A DNA stretch of 64,000 nucleotides from Pocillopora verrucosa (lineage: Eukaryota; Cnidaria; Anthozoa; Scleractinia; Pocilloporidae). The translations under genes were made by a program, and so were the position numbers. The notes below the pieces were generated by a model. It saw only the letters and a list, made by a program, of their open reading frames with translations, was not told the DNA's origin and ran no database searches. Shown here one piece after another: positions 10,950-22,116 of the stretch (position 1 is the first letter of the stretch; every line of letters begins with the position of its first letter). The stretch covers positions 7,035,163-7,099,162 of the forward strand of contig NC_089321.1 of the NCBI RefSeq assembly GCF_036669915.1, given 5' to 3'.

Positions 10950-12112
10950 TTATGATGATCGCTTCTTGCAGCACATGGGTGGACAGGCTGGTGGACAGAC
11001 TGGGGCGGGAGCGCAGCATTGTGGTGTGCAGGGTGGTGGGCATGGTGGGGCAGGCACGACTATTGGGGGAGGAGCCGGGACTGGACATGGGCAAGGTGGT
11101 GGTGGTGGCATGTATTCCCATACGTGTTGCTGGCTCTGAACGGTGGCTGGTGGAGGTGCTGGCTGAGGAGGAGCAGGCATAGCTGGAGCCTGAGGTCCCA
11201 TATGGTGAACGTGGTGATGGTGGATGTGGGTGGTGTGGTGAATCTGCTGTGGTGGGGGAGGGGGTGGTGGTGGTGGGGCACAGCAGTAAGTTGGGCAAGT
11301 TGGTGCACACATTGGGGCGGTGCATTGGTATCCGCATGGGATGGCTCCTCTCTTTTCTGTTGAGATACAACGTTATACTTTGGGTCACTTCATCGACGAC
11401 TTCATGTGGTATAACTTTACACTTCTGTTAAAATCCGTATATTAGTGTAAGAACAAATATGAGTAATTTTTAAACAACTCATGATATTAATTTTGAATGA
11501 TTTTCCCTGGAGACTACTCCAACCCATGAGAAATTCTACAAAAGCTGTGTCTATAATCATTTTCTAACTTTGTCACCACTGTCATCTTAACTTTACAGAA
11601 AAGTCTCAAAACCTTTACATGCAGCAAGAGGTACTAGGAATAGTAAAGGCGAAGGTCGTTACAATTTTACTTATAATCACGTGGTTATTCAACACAGGTA
11701 CTGCGACATCACACAATTTGTTTTGAATTGTTCAGCTTACTGTCTTGTGTCGTGTAGATAGCAGTACATGGAAATTTTTTAAGAAAGTAAACTAAATGGA
11801 GAAATTCTGTTTAAAGGATTTTTTCGCTCTAAAGAAGCGATAAACTGTCCAATATCCCTATCAATTGTGATTTGAAACCGTGACAACACAAGCATGAAAT
11901 ATTAACTGATTTCCTCTGACCTTAGCGAAACCCTAGAGGACAAGTTCGCTCCGGATTTCCTCAATCCTTCGCGATTAGCATGATAATCAAGAAGAAATTC
12001 TACTTTGATTATTACGTAAAGAAGTAAAGCGAATTCGGTAGTACGCACCTTTAAAAGATTTGGCGCTGACGCACACGACGGCGGCTAAAAGGAGAACAAC
12101 AAGACGGGCCAT
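10950..12112 (-). CDS. mCRD gene 3: short secreted histidine/polyproline mCRD protein
   Basis: Two coding exons, 12112-12049 and 11356-10950, phase 1 junction, 156 residues. Signal peptide MARLVVLLLAAVVCVSA, then a short propeptide ending in Lys-Arg (EKR, 22-24). The mature chain starts GAIPC; its N-terminal block Cys29-Cys47 (CGYQCTAPMCAPTCPTYCC) is an mCRD with one four-residue spacing. A polyproline run leads into a histidine-rich module (IHHTTHIHHHHVHHMGP), then Pro/Ala-rich sequence with QHVWEY. The C-terminal half has CPPPCTPQCC and CPPACPPMCC, a split rather than continuous mCRD, and ends KKRSS. No collagen helix. A 5'UTR intron acceptor (TTTTTCAG) lies eight bases before the ATG. It is the shortest of the four and lacks the charged tail of genes 2 and 4. 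Confidence 0.85.
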
Positions 12113-12402
12113 TTCTGCAACTGAAAAAGAGAAGAGATTTAAAAGAGTCAACACGAATTATGAAGAAATCGTGAAAGATATTCCTGAGTGTTCAAAAAGT
12201 ATCTTACGGTACTAACGTCAACAGATAATGTTAAGAACACTTTATGATCTTCAAACAAACATTTAAAACGCGTTTTTTCAATTGATTCTCTTGGATAATG
12301 ATGATCGCAAGCAGAACAATTAAATTAAAATCCAAACCTACAAAGTCACTCAAGTCGTAGAACCACTTGTCGTTATCGGCTATGAGGTTGTTAGTATCTT
12401 AC

Positions 12403-12476
12403 CTTCTAGTCAGAGCTTGGATCTCGATCTACTGAGCGCGCTGAGAACTGATTTCGAATAGAGGATCTTATTAATT
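12403..12476 (-). promoter_or_regulatory. probable noncoding first exon and promoter of mCRD gene 3
   Basis: A strong minus-strand donor (TAGAAG|gtaaga) has its last exon base at 12403. Reading upstream, a TATA-like AATTAATAAG spans 12467-12476, the same ten bases as upstream of mCRD gene 1. Exon 5' end not determined. Confidence 0.4.
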
Positions 12477-14480
12477 ATGTCGACATTTGACCAGTCGCAG
12501 GTCTTAGCCAGATCAGTGGATTCCCATTGGCTGGCGATGACTTCGGATCACAAGATTTGAAGAAAGTCTATGAGTTATTCATAGTTTTGGTTGATTTCAT
12601 TGCACACCTATGAGACCCTATGCAAGCCCCAATGACTCAAGAATTAAGTCATCGACATCACTGTGTCAATGTGGAAGCTGTGAGGCGCCGGCGCGTTAAT
12701 TTCGTGGAAAAAGCATCCATGGGGACCTCGTGAATGCGTCCAGTTTTGATTTTTTTTGTGAGCAGCGATATTTTATTGCTGTTTGCCTTTGATCGATTCA
12801 GAAAATGCACGAAAATAAACTCTTTGTTTGTCGTTTGGCACCTGGTTATTGTTTGACATAAACCAAAACATTTTCGTTTGAAGATCAGGTACCAGTATGA
12901 TGGGTGTAGCCAACCGTTGCATCACAGGAGACCGAAAAACTTGTCGCAAAATTCCTAATGTTCCACTAAAAGCTCCAGTTTTCTTTTAACATATTTTATA
13001 TTTCCACGAAATATTGAAAGTTCTCCTACTGATGTAGGTGGAAAAATTTGTTGGCACCATGTTGTGTTATGCTGACTGAAGGACTGGTGCTTGTATTTAG
13101 CAAATTCATTTGGCGTTAAAGGATCGTTTCAATTTTAAGACGGCCTTGTCAACAAGATCAATTTTTTTCTCAAGATATAAATATTCGAGGTTAATTTCCA
13201 TGGAAATACTTTGAGTCACGAGTGCCATGTTCGATACCTAGGTAATTAAACTTTGCGAGAGATTCGATTTCCATTGAAAATATGGTGTCATCATAACAAG
13301 GAAAAAGTCTTGCAACTTTACATGACCGTTAAACAAATGAATACTTCATATTTATAACACCCTGGATTTTTGCCTCCAGTAAATACTGTACCCATGTTTA
13401 CTTTCACTTTAAAATTAGGAGATAGCAATATATGAAGTCTAGGGAGGAGTGAGAACAGACACAAGTACCAATTTTATCCAAACACCATGACCATAAAATT
13501 GAGCAACGTGCAGTATTGATCTTAGAAAAGACAACGGGATTCAGGGGAATAAGGACAATTAATTGAATAATTTCCCATTCTGTCTGGATCTGACTTTTTT
13601 TTTGTTACTCTTTGTTTATTGGTAAACAAATAAGTCATGACCATGTTTACTAGGGTCACTGACCCTTATGAAATTTCAAATATCATTGTTAACCTAAGTA
13701 CCAATGAATTAGATGGACAGGGGATTGTCTACTCACTGTATATAGATCCTCTTTTATGGATAATAACGTAAAATCGGCTATACTATAACGGAGGACTAAA
13801 TTGCTTGTCTTTTCTTTTTTGAGTAAACGACTTGTGTACAGATTTCTGCGAAATACCAGACAAGATATGTGCTTTAATATTTCCTTCGTTTACCAAAGCT
13901 GGAAAATAATACCGAACAAACAGATATTGATGTTATTTCAACGCACTTTTACCGCTCGATATGTGTGGCATGCAGTCACTCAACCTAAGATGGTAGACTT
14001 GGTTAAGACAAGAAGGACTGGGGGGGAGGGGGTGTGACTGGTTAGGTTTTTCCTGTTTTTCTTTCTTGTATCAAAAATGATCTCTTTCATTGATGAAAGT
14101 TTATGTTCTAAAGGAGACCAAAAGTCCAGATATAAATGTGCCGAATGTCTGAGGAGCTCAGTATTTTATTTTCTTCCAATATTGTCATAAAAACTATATC
14201 TTTGGCTGCGGTCTGCTACTCTTAAGAATATAAGAATAAACACAGTAAAAGAACAAAAATTATAGTTTAAAACGTTTCACCTTTAATTAAATACCAACAA
14301 TAAGCACATGTACAACTTCGCTGAAAACTTCACATTGGTGAATCGAGGACTGCGTTTATATTCACAGGCGTACAAGCATGCCAAATAAAGGCATATCGCA
14401 TCGACAGCGCATCGTCCTGGACGCTAGACACCTCGTGTAACATACACCGAAAATAAACCTATCTATGAAGCTCCGAAAAG
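12477..14480. other. intergenic DNA between mCRD genes 3 and 4
   Basis: AT-rich sequence with no convincing gene. Its last 300 bases should be 3'UTR of mCRD gene 4; a minus-strand AATAAA lies near 14165-14172. Nothing else is recognised. Confidence 0.4.
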
Positions 14481-16004
14481 TTAATCGTCATCATCGTCTT
14501 TGTCGTCTTTCTTTTCTTCCTTCTGTTCCACAGCCTTATCTGATTTTTCTTCCTGTTTATCTTCCTGTTTCTCTTCTTTTGTGTCTTCTTGTTTATCTTC
14601 CTGTTTATCCTCTTGTTTCTGCTCCTGCTTCTCCTCTTCATTGTCCTCCTGCTTGGCAATCTCCTCTTCCTTCTTTTCTTCCTGATCATTGACGTCATCG
14701 TCATCATCAGCATTGCCAGAGGCTTCATCCTCGATCTTTACCTTGTTCTTCTTACAACAGGCCACTGGGCAGGATGGTGCGCAAGTTTGGATACATGGGG
14801 GAGGGCAGGGTGGAGGTGGTGGTGGTGGGTGGACAATGTGGTGGACAACCTGGTGAACGTGGTGGATTCTCTGGGGAGGAGCAGGAGGGAGACAAGGAGG
14901 TGGGCAGGGTGGAGGTGGAGCAGGAGCCCATTGGTGGGAGTGATGGTGCATAACGCTAGCGGTGTGGCATGGTGGAGGGCATGGCAGAGGTGGAGGTGGT
15001 GGAGGAGGAGGCAGCATATGGTGATGTGTTACATGGTGGATGTGGTGAACAGCCTGAGGGGGAGCTGGAGGGAGACATGGTGGGGGGCATGGTGGAGGAG
15101 GAGCAGGTGCCCACGCATGACTATGAGAATGTTGCACACTATGGGTCATACAAGGTGGTGGGCATGGGGGAGGGGGTGGTGGGCATGGAGGGGGACAAGG
15201 GGGAGGACAGGGTGGTGGGCACGGTGGGGGTGGTGGTGGGGGACAGCATGTAGGAGGACAAGGAGGCGCACATGACACTGCACATGGGCCGGCGCATTTC
15301 TTGGATCCTGGACTGGCCTTAGCTGCAAGATCAAAAAAACGAAAATATGAATAATTGCATTCAATTTAAAGACTAATTCGTTCTTGTAACGCTTTGTGCC
15401 GTTTATCACGGGTTTAATATGAACCAAATGATTATTTACACATTTGGCTTCGCGTAACAGGTGGTACACGGTGGACTACATGTGGCAAGAATTTTTCAGT
15501 TTCCTTTACAAAATGCGAGATTATATAATATATATATTTTCTGTCCACTTTTGCCTCTAGGTTCAATTTTTTTTAAATAATATCATTGTTAAAACTAAAC
15601 AAGGATGCTACAAATACCAAGGAAATGTTTTGAAAGTGTCCTATAGATCTCTTTGTCTCTCCAAGTGGAAAGATCAAGATCTGATGATAAACACACAATT
15701 ACAAGTTGCGAATTACCAATTCTTGCCTTAGATGAAGGAAAGATATCCATTGACATAATTTCTGACATTTCGGTTTCTTCGAAAACCTTCGATCAGAGTT
15801 TACCCCATTATCCCTTTTATCACGGGAAGTGATATTCTAAAAGTGATCGGTTATTTCACAATTCAAAATTCTGTCACTAATTTAAATTGAATTTAAAACT
15901 GAAAGCTTACCTTTCTTGATTTTATTAGCTTTTGGATGTTTGCCGGCTTCTACGAAGACAACGGCCGCTATTAAAAGACAGACTAACAGGGCCTTTGTAG
16001 CCAT
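14481..16004 (-). CDS. mCRD gene 4: secreted histidine/polyproline mCRD protein with a long acidic Lys/Glu tail
   Basis: Two coding exons, 16004-15911 and 15322-14481, phase 1 junction, 311 residues. Signal peptide MATKALLVCLLIAAVVFVEA, lysine-rich propeptide ending SKK at 38-40. Both terminal mCRDs are canonical: Cys41-Cys58 (CAGPCAVSCAPPCPPTCC) and residues 204-221 (CPPPCIQTCAPSCPVACC). The centre has repeated CPPPC/polyproline blocks and two near copies of a module of the type HSHAWAPAPPPPCPPPC followed by histidine-rich HHIHHVTHHHMLPPP or HHVHQVVHHIVHPPP. Residues 222-311 form a 90-residue charged tail of Asp/Glu/Lys/Gln with KQED repeats and a final run of Asp, probably disordered or coiled coil. 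No Gly-X-Y helix. Likely nematocyst structural protein by domain; the tail is unlike known minicollagens. Confidence 0.87.
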
Positions 16005-16365
16005 GATTGGGCTCTGAGAATATGCAAAATTAAAAGCCATATATTAGATCTGAGTAAATCACATAGGCAAGATGAGTTTCACTATTTGATTTACGAGTGT
16101 AAATTAAAGACCGCGCTGAGACTTGGTGATAAGTAAGTAGGTTGTCTACAGTGGGTTGACAAACACTTCTTTTCCTGCAACAAGTCTGAGGTAGGCGGTT
16201 CGTTTCCCTTTCTTCTACCAAGTCACAATCCCACGCTGTATTGTAATAAAAGTGAAAACGCGGTTTTTTGCTCGTCTGTTTTCTATTAGCTTGGCTAGCT
16301 GTACCAATTTTCTTGAGCTTAGTCTCTCCATTTGGAAACTGTATCATAAAACTTGTGAAACTCAC

Positions 16366-16432
16366 CGTATCTCTGTGGCTACTCCCGCAAACTCGGATTG
16401 AATTATGATAAACTGCAATAAAACGTTTTATG
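16366..16432 (-). promoter_or_regulatory. probable noncoding first exon and CATAAAA box of mCRD gene 4
   Basis: On the minus strand a donor (ATACG|gtgagt) has its last exon base at 16366, and an acceptor (TTCTCAG) lies nine bases before the ATG of mCRD gene 4. A TATA-like CATAAAA spans 16426-16432, which would put the start near 16400. Exon 5' end is inferred. Confidence 0.4.
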
Positions 16433-19400
16433 CCAGGGCCCCGATAACACTTAATTATTTACCAGTCTTTGTAATCCCTGATTCACTAAGGTCAGGACCG
16501 TAGGGCGTTAATTATTCACGACCAGTGAGGTGATTTGGGTCTCGCGCGTAAGTTCATATTTCGGGAAAAAGACGAAATTTTTGCTGCTGGACATTTTGAT
16601 TTCGCTTGAAATATCCACCAATGTTATCATGTAATTTTCAGTGATAGAGATCCATTAGTATTGTTTTTCGAAAGGTCATTATCTAAGTTTACAGTTCTCG
16701 GATCAGGTCAGTACGTGTTGTTAATATTTCAGTATTCACCAGTTGTGTCGTTAGAAATGACAAGGAAACACCAGAAATTTGTAGGAAAACCGCTTTGGAA
16801 GCCCATTTATCCTCTATTGTGCGTTTAAACCTTACATAATTACTAATCTAGACCCCTACATCTTTATAGAGGAAAGTTATTACCACGTGAAATAAACTTT
16901 ATTTCGCAGTCCGAAATCACTGAGATTCCAGCGTATAATAAAATAATTTCGCACCAAGACATTTTATTTTGACTTTCGTCTGGAATACCTGTTAGTGGAA
17001 AAGAGTTAATCGTTTGCTATTTAACGTTATTTCAATAACTGAAGTGCTTTTCCAACCATCATTGGCGTGATAATGATACGACATTAAGAAAAGGGGGAAG
17101 TTTATCGAGGGTACACGCCCTGTTGTTAAACCACGACTACCAAATTTGATGTTCATACGGATCATTCGATTTGAAGACACCTCGCTTTGTCTGGCAGAAA
17201 TCAATATTTGGATCTTTTATCTTTTACAGTCGTATCTTAATATTTGGAAAGTGGAAGAAAAATTACGACAGAGAGCTATTGACAATATGCTAACAGATAA
17301 ATTGTTTGTAGAAATCAATGATAAACAAACCTATAACTTGTAAGTCGATGGGCGAGTGAAACCTGAATGCAATCTTTTGTTCGCTTTGCTTGTGGTTTTT
17401 GTTAATTGTCAAGCGAAGATTCTTTAACTACAGAAATCGGGGTATTGTTTCCTGGACAAGATGCATTTTATCTGAACGATGCAATTTATTTTGAATGCAA
17501 ACTTTTAACAAAAAAAATTATCGCAACTCAGTGTGTTGTGAAAAATTGCTTTGACTTTCATGTCATCCAGACGGTTTTTTTTTCTTTTAACCTTGTGTTA
17601 AGTTATGAATAATGTTTATACTTGAAAGAGCCTTTACTCAGGAAAATTGACATTTGAATCAGTTAATTCGCATGGGTGCATTTTGGTAAGAGAGTTTTCA
17701 AAGAGGCAATTAACAAACAGACCGAAAGGCAAATAATTAAACTACCGACGCAATTCTCCTTTTCTTAACCTAACAAAAGGCGTGGAAGAATTCAACAGAA
17801 AACTCGTTCGAATTTAGCAGCAAAAAAAACAATTTCACCCTCTGAACATGGTCACCTAGCTTCTATCAACGACTTAATCTTGAGTGATACACACACGAAA
17901 AAAAAAACACAATTACTGACAAGTCCTGGAGTCAGTTATATTTAAATTTGTTTTGTCGCTCAAATCAGGCATATGATATTTGCAGTTTCTGTGGAGGCTA
18001 TTTAGAAGAGTTTCATTGCAAAAGGTTGCTACTTACACTGTAACAAGATGGCTATGCTGGAGAAATAAAACAAATCCTTCTTAGACAAAAAACAAATAAA
18101 TAAATTCAATTCAGCGTCACACTGCATGAGAAGACTGTCAGTATAACCAGGTGCTTTTGAGTAACAGCTCATCCTCCATCGCAAACGACGTTGGTTTAAA
18201 AGGAAAATTAACCACTATATATCAAATGAGGAGTTATTTTCTCTGGGGTGTACAAATCGTCTGAGGTGCAGCGAAAGTAGTTTCGCATTTGGCTGATGCG
18301 CGAGTTTTTTAAGTGCCAACGAAAAGTAATTAAAACCAACACCGAGCAGTCTGGCATCACTTGAAACTCTCAATTTAAAGTTACCCTATCATTCTTGCTT
18401 TTTTATTCATTATGTTCTTTGAAATAAATTAAAGTAAAAAATGAGGAAGAGCTGACAGCACATGCCCCAAACGTGGCGGACGCGATGCTCTACGCCCACT
18501 GCAAAACCAGGTACTGTTCAAATGTTTTTAAGGTACCAGTGACAAAGGTCGTGAACCAGGCATTTTAAAAAACAAGCAGCTGTTTAGGAGACAAACACAA
18601 TATAGAGGGCTTTTCGATTGACATTTTCTTAATTTTTTTATTATTAAAAATACAGTTTTCCGACCAACATTTTTATAACCTCATTATCTATATGTACAAG
18701 ACTTTCGCCAACACGAAAATGTAGATAGTGTTTTAATATTGAACTAAATTTCAGCAGTTTAGCATACAGTTAACGTTGTCGATACATCTGAACCTTCGTG
18801 TACAAAAATACGTCTATATACTGTAAATCTAAGAGCTCTATTGAAATGTGAGTGGGAATGTTGAATTAAAAGTATCACTTTCTCTGTTTGGATTTCCGTT
18901 TTGATAAGTTGACTTTTAAAGAATTTTGACAGAATGTCGCAAACGTTTACCAGTAACGCCAAGTTCTGTTCACTTCAAAACTAAGCTATACATTAAAACC
19001 TATTCATCTCTGAGGATTACCTCAGGGGAGCATCGGGCTAAGAGACCAAGAAGAACTCATTACAGAGTTAATTCCCTCGAGTTATTTTTAGATTCGAGGT
19101 ATCTGTTCTCCTAGGGATCATGCTGCACGTGACAAGGGAGTCGCTTGAATCCTTTGTTGAAGAAACACAAATCGCTGCATGAAATATCCAAACACAACTT
19201 GCGACACATGATTAGTTAATGTACATCTTTAGGAATCACTACACACGAGAGAATCCGAGCATTATCTAGACGACGTGACGCGCGAATGACATCTCCAGTT
19301 GATCCTCTCTAATCAGAACTGAAATTTTGAAGTATTCTTCCTTATTTGGATTGCACACGACAGCCCATACAAAGCTTATAAAACTGACTATGCTAACAGA

Positions 19401-19779
19401 ATCACTTATTATTGACTGCTGGACAGAATATCCTGCAGAGTCCTACAAATACTATAAACTACCAACAATTGTGAGCCGAAAAGTTTCAGAGGGAAAAAAT
19501 AATTATTAAATCTGTTACTAAGTCAGTACCACTGTTCCAAAACAGTGTTCACTCTAAGTTCATGTTGTCATTGAAAACTTGCACTTTTTCAAGGACATCA
19601 TAAAAACCTCTTAAATCGTAGTCTTCTCGTTGCTGTATTCCTCCCGAATTATTTTCATGACTTAAAAAATAGTTCTTTAAAATTAAGTAACGCACCGGGG
19701 TTTCACTTAGGTGTCACGCAACATTCCTAGTTACAACTCAAAGGGATAACTTTTTTTGCAACTTTTTTATCCTCCAACT
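16433..19779. other. gene-poor intergenic stretch
   Basis: More than 3 kb of AT-rich DNA with only short chance reading frames and no recognisable exon, RNA gene or repeat family. The right end should contain the 3'UTR of the Pro/Cys-rich gene at 19780-22116. Confidence 0.4.
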
Positions 19780-22116
19780 TCATGAAGATGAGCCGCTGCT
19801 TACATCTCCCGACGAAACCAACAAATCACTGCTTCGCAAAAAGCCTTGTTCAGTATCATCCTTATGAGCTTTCTTATGCGTTGCCAAAGTTACTTTCTTT
19901 GCTGTCTGTTTTGATTTCACCTGCTGAATTTTAGACCTCTTACTAGCTTCATAGAGAGCGTCCTCATCAAGGTCAGAAGTTGTTTCACCTGACGCAGACT
20001 CAGAGCCTTCAGCTCCACCCGACACCTGCGCAGATTCAGGTGCTTTTGTGGGAGCAGCAAGTTTGGGAAGAGGCGAAATAATAAGCGCTGCCATTTCCAT
20101 TCGACTCATGTCTGAAATAAAAGACAAATAGTATCGCTGTAGATATAAAGATTTTCAAGTGGGCGTATGAACACGACGTTGTATTTCTTGGAAAGGTAAA
20201 GTTAATTTGAATATTTGTGATCAATTGATGGTTTCTCTTTGGGCTAATGCAGCTTAGAACGTAATACGACATTTCGGAGCGTCGACTTTGAAGAAAAATA
20301 TAGCTATACTGTCGGAAAAAAAAATAATAAAAAAACATTTTGATTGATATGTTACCTGCAGTCCTTTCATTCCACTGTTGCCACAGAGGCTGCAAACTAG
20401 CTGGGATGCGAGGAGCGCAGGTCAGAGGTTGACAAGTGTGAGTACATGGGCTGCAGACTGGTAACGAGCATTGAGCACACGTGTTACACGGACTACACGG
20501 GTCTGGTGGAGCCATGTAAGGACTCGATGACATGAGATCCGGGACTCCCATACCAGGGGCATATGCCGGGGGAGGCTGGGCTGAGAATGTGATAGATATT
20601 ACTGATATGAGATTTAGTCATGCTAAAATCCAGTAGATTTATCGTGTATAATTAGAGAGGTTAAGCATTGCATTCACGGTGAACAGCAGTTATTGAAGTT
20701 GATGTTGTCTGTTAGGGTAGGCATGAAAGTGATGTACATTCAGAGTGAAGAAGGAATCCTTTTACGATTTCTCTTCAGAGATCGATAAATCATTATGGGG
20801 AAAGTAAACAGAATTGGAGATAATTTTTGCCGTTCAACAACTCACAGACAAACCCAGAAAAGTTAGAAATAATATCACTCACCATAAGGAGCTGGGGCAT
20901 AGGCGGCAGGAGCTGGAGGGGGCTGGTAACTAGCTGTAAAGAAAATTTACCCAACTTCCAATGACATAAAAAGTTATCCTTAGATAGAGAACGAAAAAAC
21001 GTCTTTAATTTACTGAACACATTATTGCGGGTAACTAGCGCTCTCAGATCAACCAAATGGCGGCTTTTTCTGTTCGATGCGATCTTTATGAGAGAAAAAT
21101 GGTTGTGGTTTTTTATCTAGCTATTAATAGGGTAATTCTCTGCTTTTACTTAGCAATTTTCTCATAAAGTGAGACCTAATTTACTTTGGGAACATAGTGC
21201 ATCATTGGAGAAGATGATCTGAACAGGGAGCCTTAATAAAAGGAAAATTCGAAATATTAAAACGAATTTAATCGTTTAAAAATTTCGCCTAACATCAATC
21301 CACATTTAATTACAACTCTACTTGAAAAACGTTTTAGCGTTTTAGCACGTTAGTAATTCTTTGTCAAAGCTCTCATAATTATGGTTACTTTCACGCCTAT
21401 TATACGTTCACTGATGGCAAAGAATAAGCACAGATCTTACTCAAGCGCTACATGAAAAAATATGTTAAAAGCACAAAGTAACTATGGACTCAAGTTTTTA
21501 TCTCATTGTGACTATTTACTCAGACTACAATACGGCTCCAAATAACTCACCTTGACTAAATCCCGCAGCAGGAGGGGCCGGGTAAGGCACTGTAACAAAA
21601 ACCCAATAATACCATGAGATTAGAAACAATACCAACAGCAACAATTTCAAAGATCTTTGAAAACGACATTAAAGCACATGTAAACACCTTGGAAAATAAA
21701 CTGCGGTAATTGAATTATTGACTGGAGCGGACCAGGTGAAGATTGCACTATCGGTTGTGCTGGCGGCTCGCGTTTTTCGCTTGCTATTGATATCGATATA
21801 AAATTACCAAAATATCAGTCATGGAAATTAATCCGTACACGAAAGATCAAGACTCATAAACTCTGATTTATCCATTAAAACGAGCTTAAACCTTGTTCAT
21901 TAGGCTTTGAATGGTATTTCCAAAGATCGTACCACTGAAGTGACGGAGCTGAAAAAAATACGAAAAATGATCAAGAGTTCCGACTCCCAGGCACATTTTG
22001 TTGAAAAAAAATCTAGCCAATTTGGTATTCGATACTCGAGTTGAAATACCTGCAAAAGCAAAATTTAAAAACGCAACAGAAACAATTGCAAAAATTTCCA
22101 CTTCGGAATTCCTCAT
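19780..22116 (-). CDS. secreted Pro/Ala-rich protein with an eight-cysteine block
   Basis: Five coding exons, 22116-22050, 21589-21551, 20933-20883, 20580-20356 and 20111-19780, every junction in phase 1, total 237 residues. The first exon is a signal peptide (MRNSEVEIFAIVSVAFLNFAFA). Two very short exons add Pro/Ala/Tyr-rich sequence (VPYPAPPAAGFSQ and ASYQPPPAPAAYAPAPY). The fourth exon continues this, then has eight cysteines spaced C-x2-C-x2-C-x2-C-x4-C-x2-C-x3-C-x4-C (CSPCNTCAQCSLPVCSPC and on). The last exon is Ser/Glu/Lys-rich and likely disordered. The cysteine pattern is not an mCRD and no family is recognised. A structural role beside the mCRD genes is a guess. All exons are phase-compatible with the lectin gene upstream, so a joint transcript is possible. 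Confidence 0.65.

Noticed and set aside
14589-15275. Plus-strand frame with many Trp/Arg opposite mCRD gene 4, and other frames there
   Set aside because: Same antisense effect of the Pro/His-rich coding strand.
16433-19779. Several 60-70 codon frames in the gene-poor stretch
   Set aside because: None has a signal peptide, domain, or splice-compatible partner exon.
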